From: Brevundimonas sp.
GTDB taxonomy: Bacteria; Pseudomonadota; Alphaproteobacteria; Caulobacterales; Caulobacteraceae
NCBI RefSeq assembly: GCF_024711105.1
Contig: NZ_JANJTL010000123.1
Coordinates: forward strand, 1 to 49,093
Length of the DNA stretch: 49,093 nucleotides
Direction of reading: 5' to 3'
Shown piece after piece: positions 47,559-49,093 of this stretch (position 1 is its first letter; each line of letters starts with the position of its first letter). The position numbers and the translations under genes are program-made. Below the pieces are notes generated by a model. The model was not told the origin of the DNA. It saw only the letters and a program-made list of their open reading frames with translations, and did no database searches.

Positions 47559-48292
47559 GCGCCGAACCGATCCAGCCCGAGCCGGGACCCGCGATGCGGC
47601 GCTCGCCCTGTGGCGGCTGCGTGGTCGAGGTCAATGGCGCGGCGGTGACCGCCCGCGCCTCGGGCGCCGTGTGGATCGCGGCCCATGGCGTGCTCGCCGC
47701 CGGCGACCTGCCCTTCGAGAAGGGCTCGGCCTATGGCGTGCGCGGCCAGCTGCTGCCGCCTTACGACACCCTGGCGACGCTAGAGCGACTCGAGACCGAG
47801 GTGGCGGCGACGGGCGCCCGCACCGTGATCCTGATGGGCGACAGCTTCCACGACGCGGGCGGCGAGAGCCGCCTGTCGGCCGAGGTCGTCGCGCGCATCG
47901 AGGCGCTGGCCGCCGGTCGGACGCTGGTCTGGATCGCGGGCAACCACGACGAGGACGCGCCGGTGTCCCTGCCCGGCGAGGCGGCGGCCGAGGTGCGGCT
48001 GGGCCGGCTGATCCTCACGCATGAACCGGCCGAGGACCGCGCGCCGGGCGAGATCTCGGGGCACCTGCATCCGGTCGCGACGGTCGCCCGCTATGGCCAG
48101 CGGGTGCGGCGGCGCTGCTTCCTGACGGACGGCGAGCGGATGATCCTGCCGGCCTTCGGGGCCTATGCGGGCGGGCTGAACGCCGTGGACCGCGCGTTCG
48201 CGGGCCTGTTCGGCCGGCCGCCGACGGCGCTGCTGCTCGGCGAGGGACGGGTCCACGCGGTCAGTTGGGCGCGGCTCAGCCCGGGCCGCTAG
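47555..48292 (+). CDS. pdeM: Ligase-associated DNA damage response endonuclease PdeM
   Basis: A 245-aa calcineurin-like phosphoesterase fold protein of the PdeM family. Metal motifs are VILMGDSFHDAGG (GDxxH/D), VWIAGNHDEDAP (GNHD) and ILTHEP/GEISGHLHPVA (GHxHP). AAHGVLAAGDLPFEKGSAYG at the front is where the family normally has the D-x-H metal site. Start is GTG 47555 inside the helicase stop. PdeM and the Lhr-like helicase co-occur with an ATP-dependent ligase and a beta-lactamase-fold exonuclease in many bacteria; those two are not seen within this window. Confidence 0.9.
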   Translation: MSAEPIQPEPGPAMRRSPCGGCVVEVNGAAVTARASGAVWIAAHGVLAAGDLPFEKGSAYGVRGQLLPPYDTLATLERLETEVAATGARTVILMGDSFHDAGGESRLSAEVVARIEALAAGRTLVWIAGNHDEDAPVSLPGEAAAEVRLGRLILTHEPAEDRAPGEISGHLHPVATVARYGQRVRRRCFLTDGERMILPAFGAYAGGLNAVDRAFAGLFGRPPTALLLGEGRVHAVSWARLSPGR

Positions 48293-49093
48293 TTCCGGCG
48301 GAAATAGGTCGAGGCGGCCCAGCCGGTGACCAGCGCCACCATCACCGACAACAGGCCGTAGAGCCACGGCTGCTGGTGGGCGAAGTCGTGGACGAAGCGC
48401 TCGACGCCGACCTTGCGCACCTCGATGGAGCCGCGCCGCACCGAGATGGCGCGGCCGTTCTGGAACAGCCAGACCTCGGTCTGATACTGGCCCGTGGGCG
48501 CCTCGGCGGGGAGGACGATCTCGGCGCGGAACAGGCCCTGGTCGACGAAGCGGACGCCCTGGGGATCGACCGCGTAGAGGCCATTAGCTTCCTTCAGGCG
48601 GATCACGGCGCGGCGCCAGTCGAGATAGTCCTCGCCCAGCCGGCTGATGACCACGTCGCGCACGCCGTAGAGATTGACCGTCCGCTGCTCCTCCGGCGCG
48701 TCGATGCGCAGGTGGTCGAGCCCGACGCCGAGCCGTCGCAAGACGCCGAAGCCCGCTATGTCCGACAGGGGCCGCGTGGAGGCGGTCATGTAGAAACCCG
48801 GCGCGCCCTCGAACAGCACGGGCCGGCTGTTCAGCCACAGGCCGGCGACGCGGGTCTTGCGGACCAGGCGGACCGGCTGCTCGGGGCCGCGCACCACGAC
48901 GACCACGTCGGCGGGGCTGTCGCCGGGATTGAAAACCGCTCCATAGAGCACGATCGAAGTCCCGGCGTAGCCGGCGTCCACCTCCACCTCGGTCTCGGTC
49001 AGGGCGGCGGAGACGGACGGGCCCGCGGGCGCGACAGCGGTCGGTCGTGCCGGCGCCTGCTCGACGATGGCCGGCGGTTCGGGAGGCGGCGGC
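48289..49093 (-). CDS. TIGR02186-type membrane protein, N-terminus cut by window edge
   Basis: The track begins at an internal GTG (48987), but the frame stays open to the window edge, with PPPPEPPAIVEQAPARPTAVAPAGPSVSAALTETEVEVDAGYAG upstream, so the gene is partial at its 5' end. The extracytoplasmic domain (SIVLYGAVFNPGDSPADVVVVVRGPEQPVRLVRK) fits the conserved TIGR02186 family, and one C-terminal TM helix (WLYGLLSVMVALVTGWAASTYF) ends the protein. Family members usually lie next to a TSUP/TauE-type permease; that gene would be outside the window. It overlaps the pdeM stop by 4 bp. Confidence 0.8.
   Translation of the reverse strand, partial: PPPPEPPAIVEQAPARPTAVAPAGPSVSAALTETEVEVDAGYAGTSIVLYGAVFNPGDSPADVVVVVRGPEQPVRLVRKTRVAGLWLNSRPVLFEGAPGFYMTASTRPLSDIAGFGVLRRLGVGLDHLRIDAPEEQRTVNLYGVRDVVISRLGEDYLDWRRAVIRLKEANGLYAVDPQGVRFVDQGLFRAEIVLPAEAPTGQYQTEVWLFQNGRAISVRRGSIEVRKVGVERFVHDFAHQQPWLYGLLSVMVALVTGWAASTYFRRN

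Overview
The window looks like a chromosomal segment of a Caulobacteraceae alphaproteobacterium, probably Brevundimonas or a close relative. The grounds are very high GC, gene-dense operons with 1-4 nt start/stop overlaps, a NepR-EcfG-PhyR-PhyK general stress response (GSR) locus, TonB-dependent receptors, entericidin-type lipoproteins, and DUF559 genes flanked by palindromic repeats. The genus is inferred from gene content and was not tested against any database.

Layout. 0-4 kb: a truncated membrane protein gene diverges from a tightly coupled kynurenine operon (tryptophan 2,3-dioxygenase, a kynureninase-like enzyme, an aldehyde dehydrogenase). 4-15 kb: a GSR island. The core is nepR-ecfG-phyK on the minus strand, with phyR divergent from it. 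Around the core I can read nine exact matches to the alphaproteobacterial EcfG promoter (GGAAC-N16/17-CGTT) and one with a single mismatch. They precede nepR, phyR, two entericidins, a small membrane protein, a glycine-zipper lipoprotein, a lipid-kinase/phosphoesterase pair (apparently leaderless), a DUF1328 membrane protein, a DUF883-membrane protein-sodB operon, and a small structured RNA gene that resembles GsrN. A 525-bp element made of a DUF559 nuclease gene between ~78-bp inverted repeats sits inside the island.

14.7-25.6 kb: FAH and zeta-class GST genes (aromatic catabolism), a catecholate-siderophore-type receptor with an inverted repeat upstream, a motif-depleted class III aminotransferase-like gene coupled to an aldo/keto reductase, btuB under a cobalamin riboswitch, uppP, an HTH-citrate-synthase-like protein lacking catalytic histidines, and a CDF metal exporter. 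25.6-33.2 kb: GST, queG, a family 2 glycosyltransferase, an FKBP lipoprotein, threonine ammonia-lyase, several lipoproteins (one gene frameshifted) and an esterase. 33.2-39.7 kb: a structured leader, ffh, rpsP with a very long acidic tail, rimM, then a membrane-anchored acidic/proline-rich protein and a large periplasmic TPR protein. 39.7-49.1 kb: ferredoxin, a Tat-exported repeat protein, a small secreted protein, sdhB without the other sdh genes, HMG-CoA lyase, a GT39-type transferase, the DNA-repair pair Lhr-like helicase/PdeM, and a truncated TIGR02186-type membrane protein.

The strongest second-look items are the dense EcfG regulon island with its putative sRNA, and the DUF559/inverted-repeat cassette. 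No rRNA, tRNA, CRISPR array, prophage or classical IS transposase was seen. All calls come from reading the sequence and remembered family knowledge; no searches were run.
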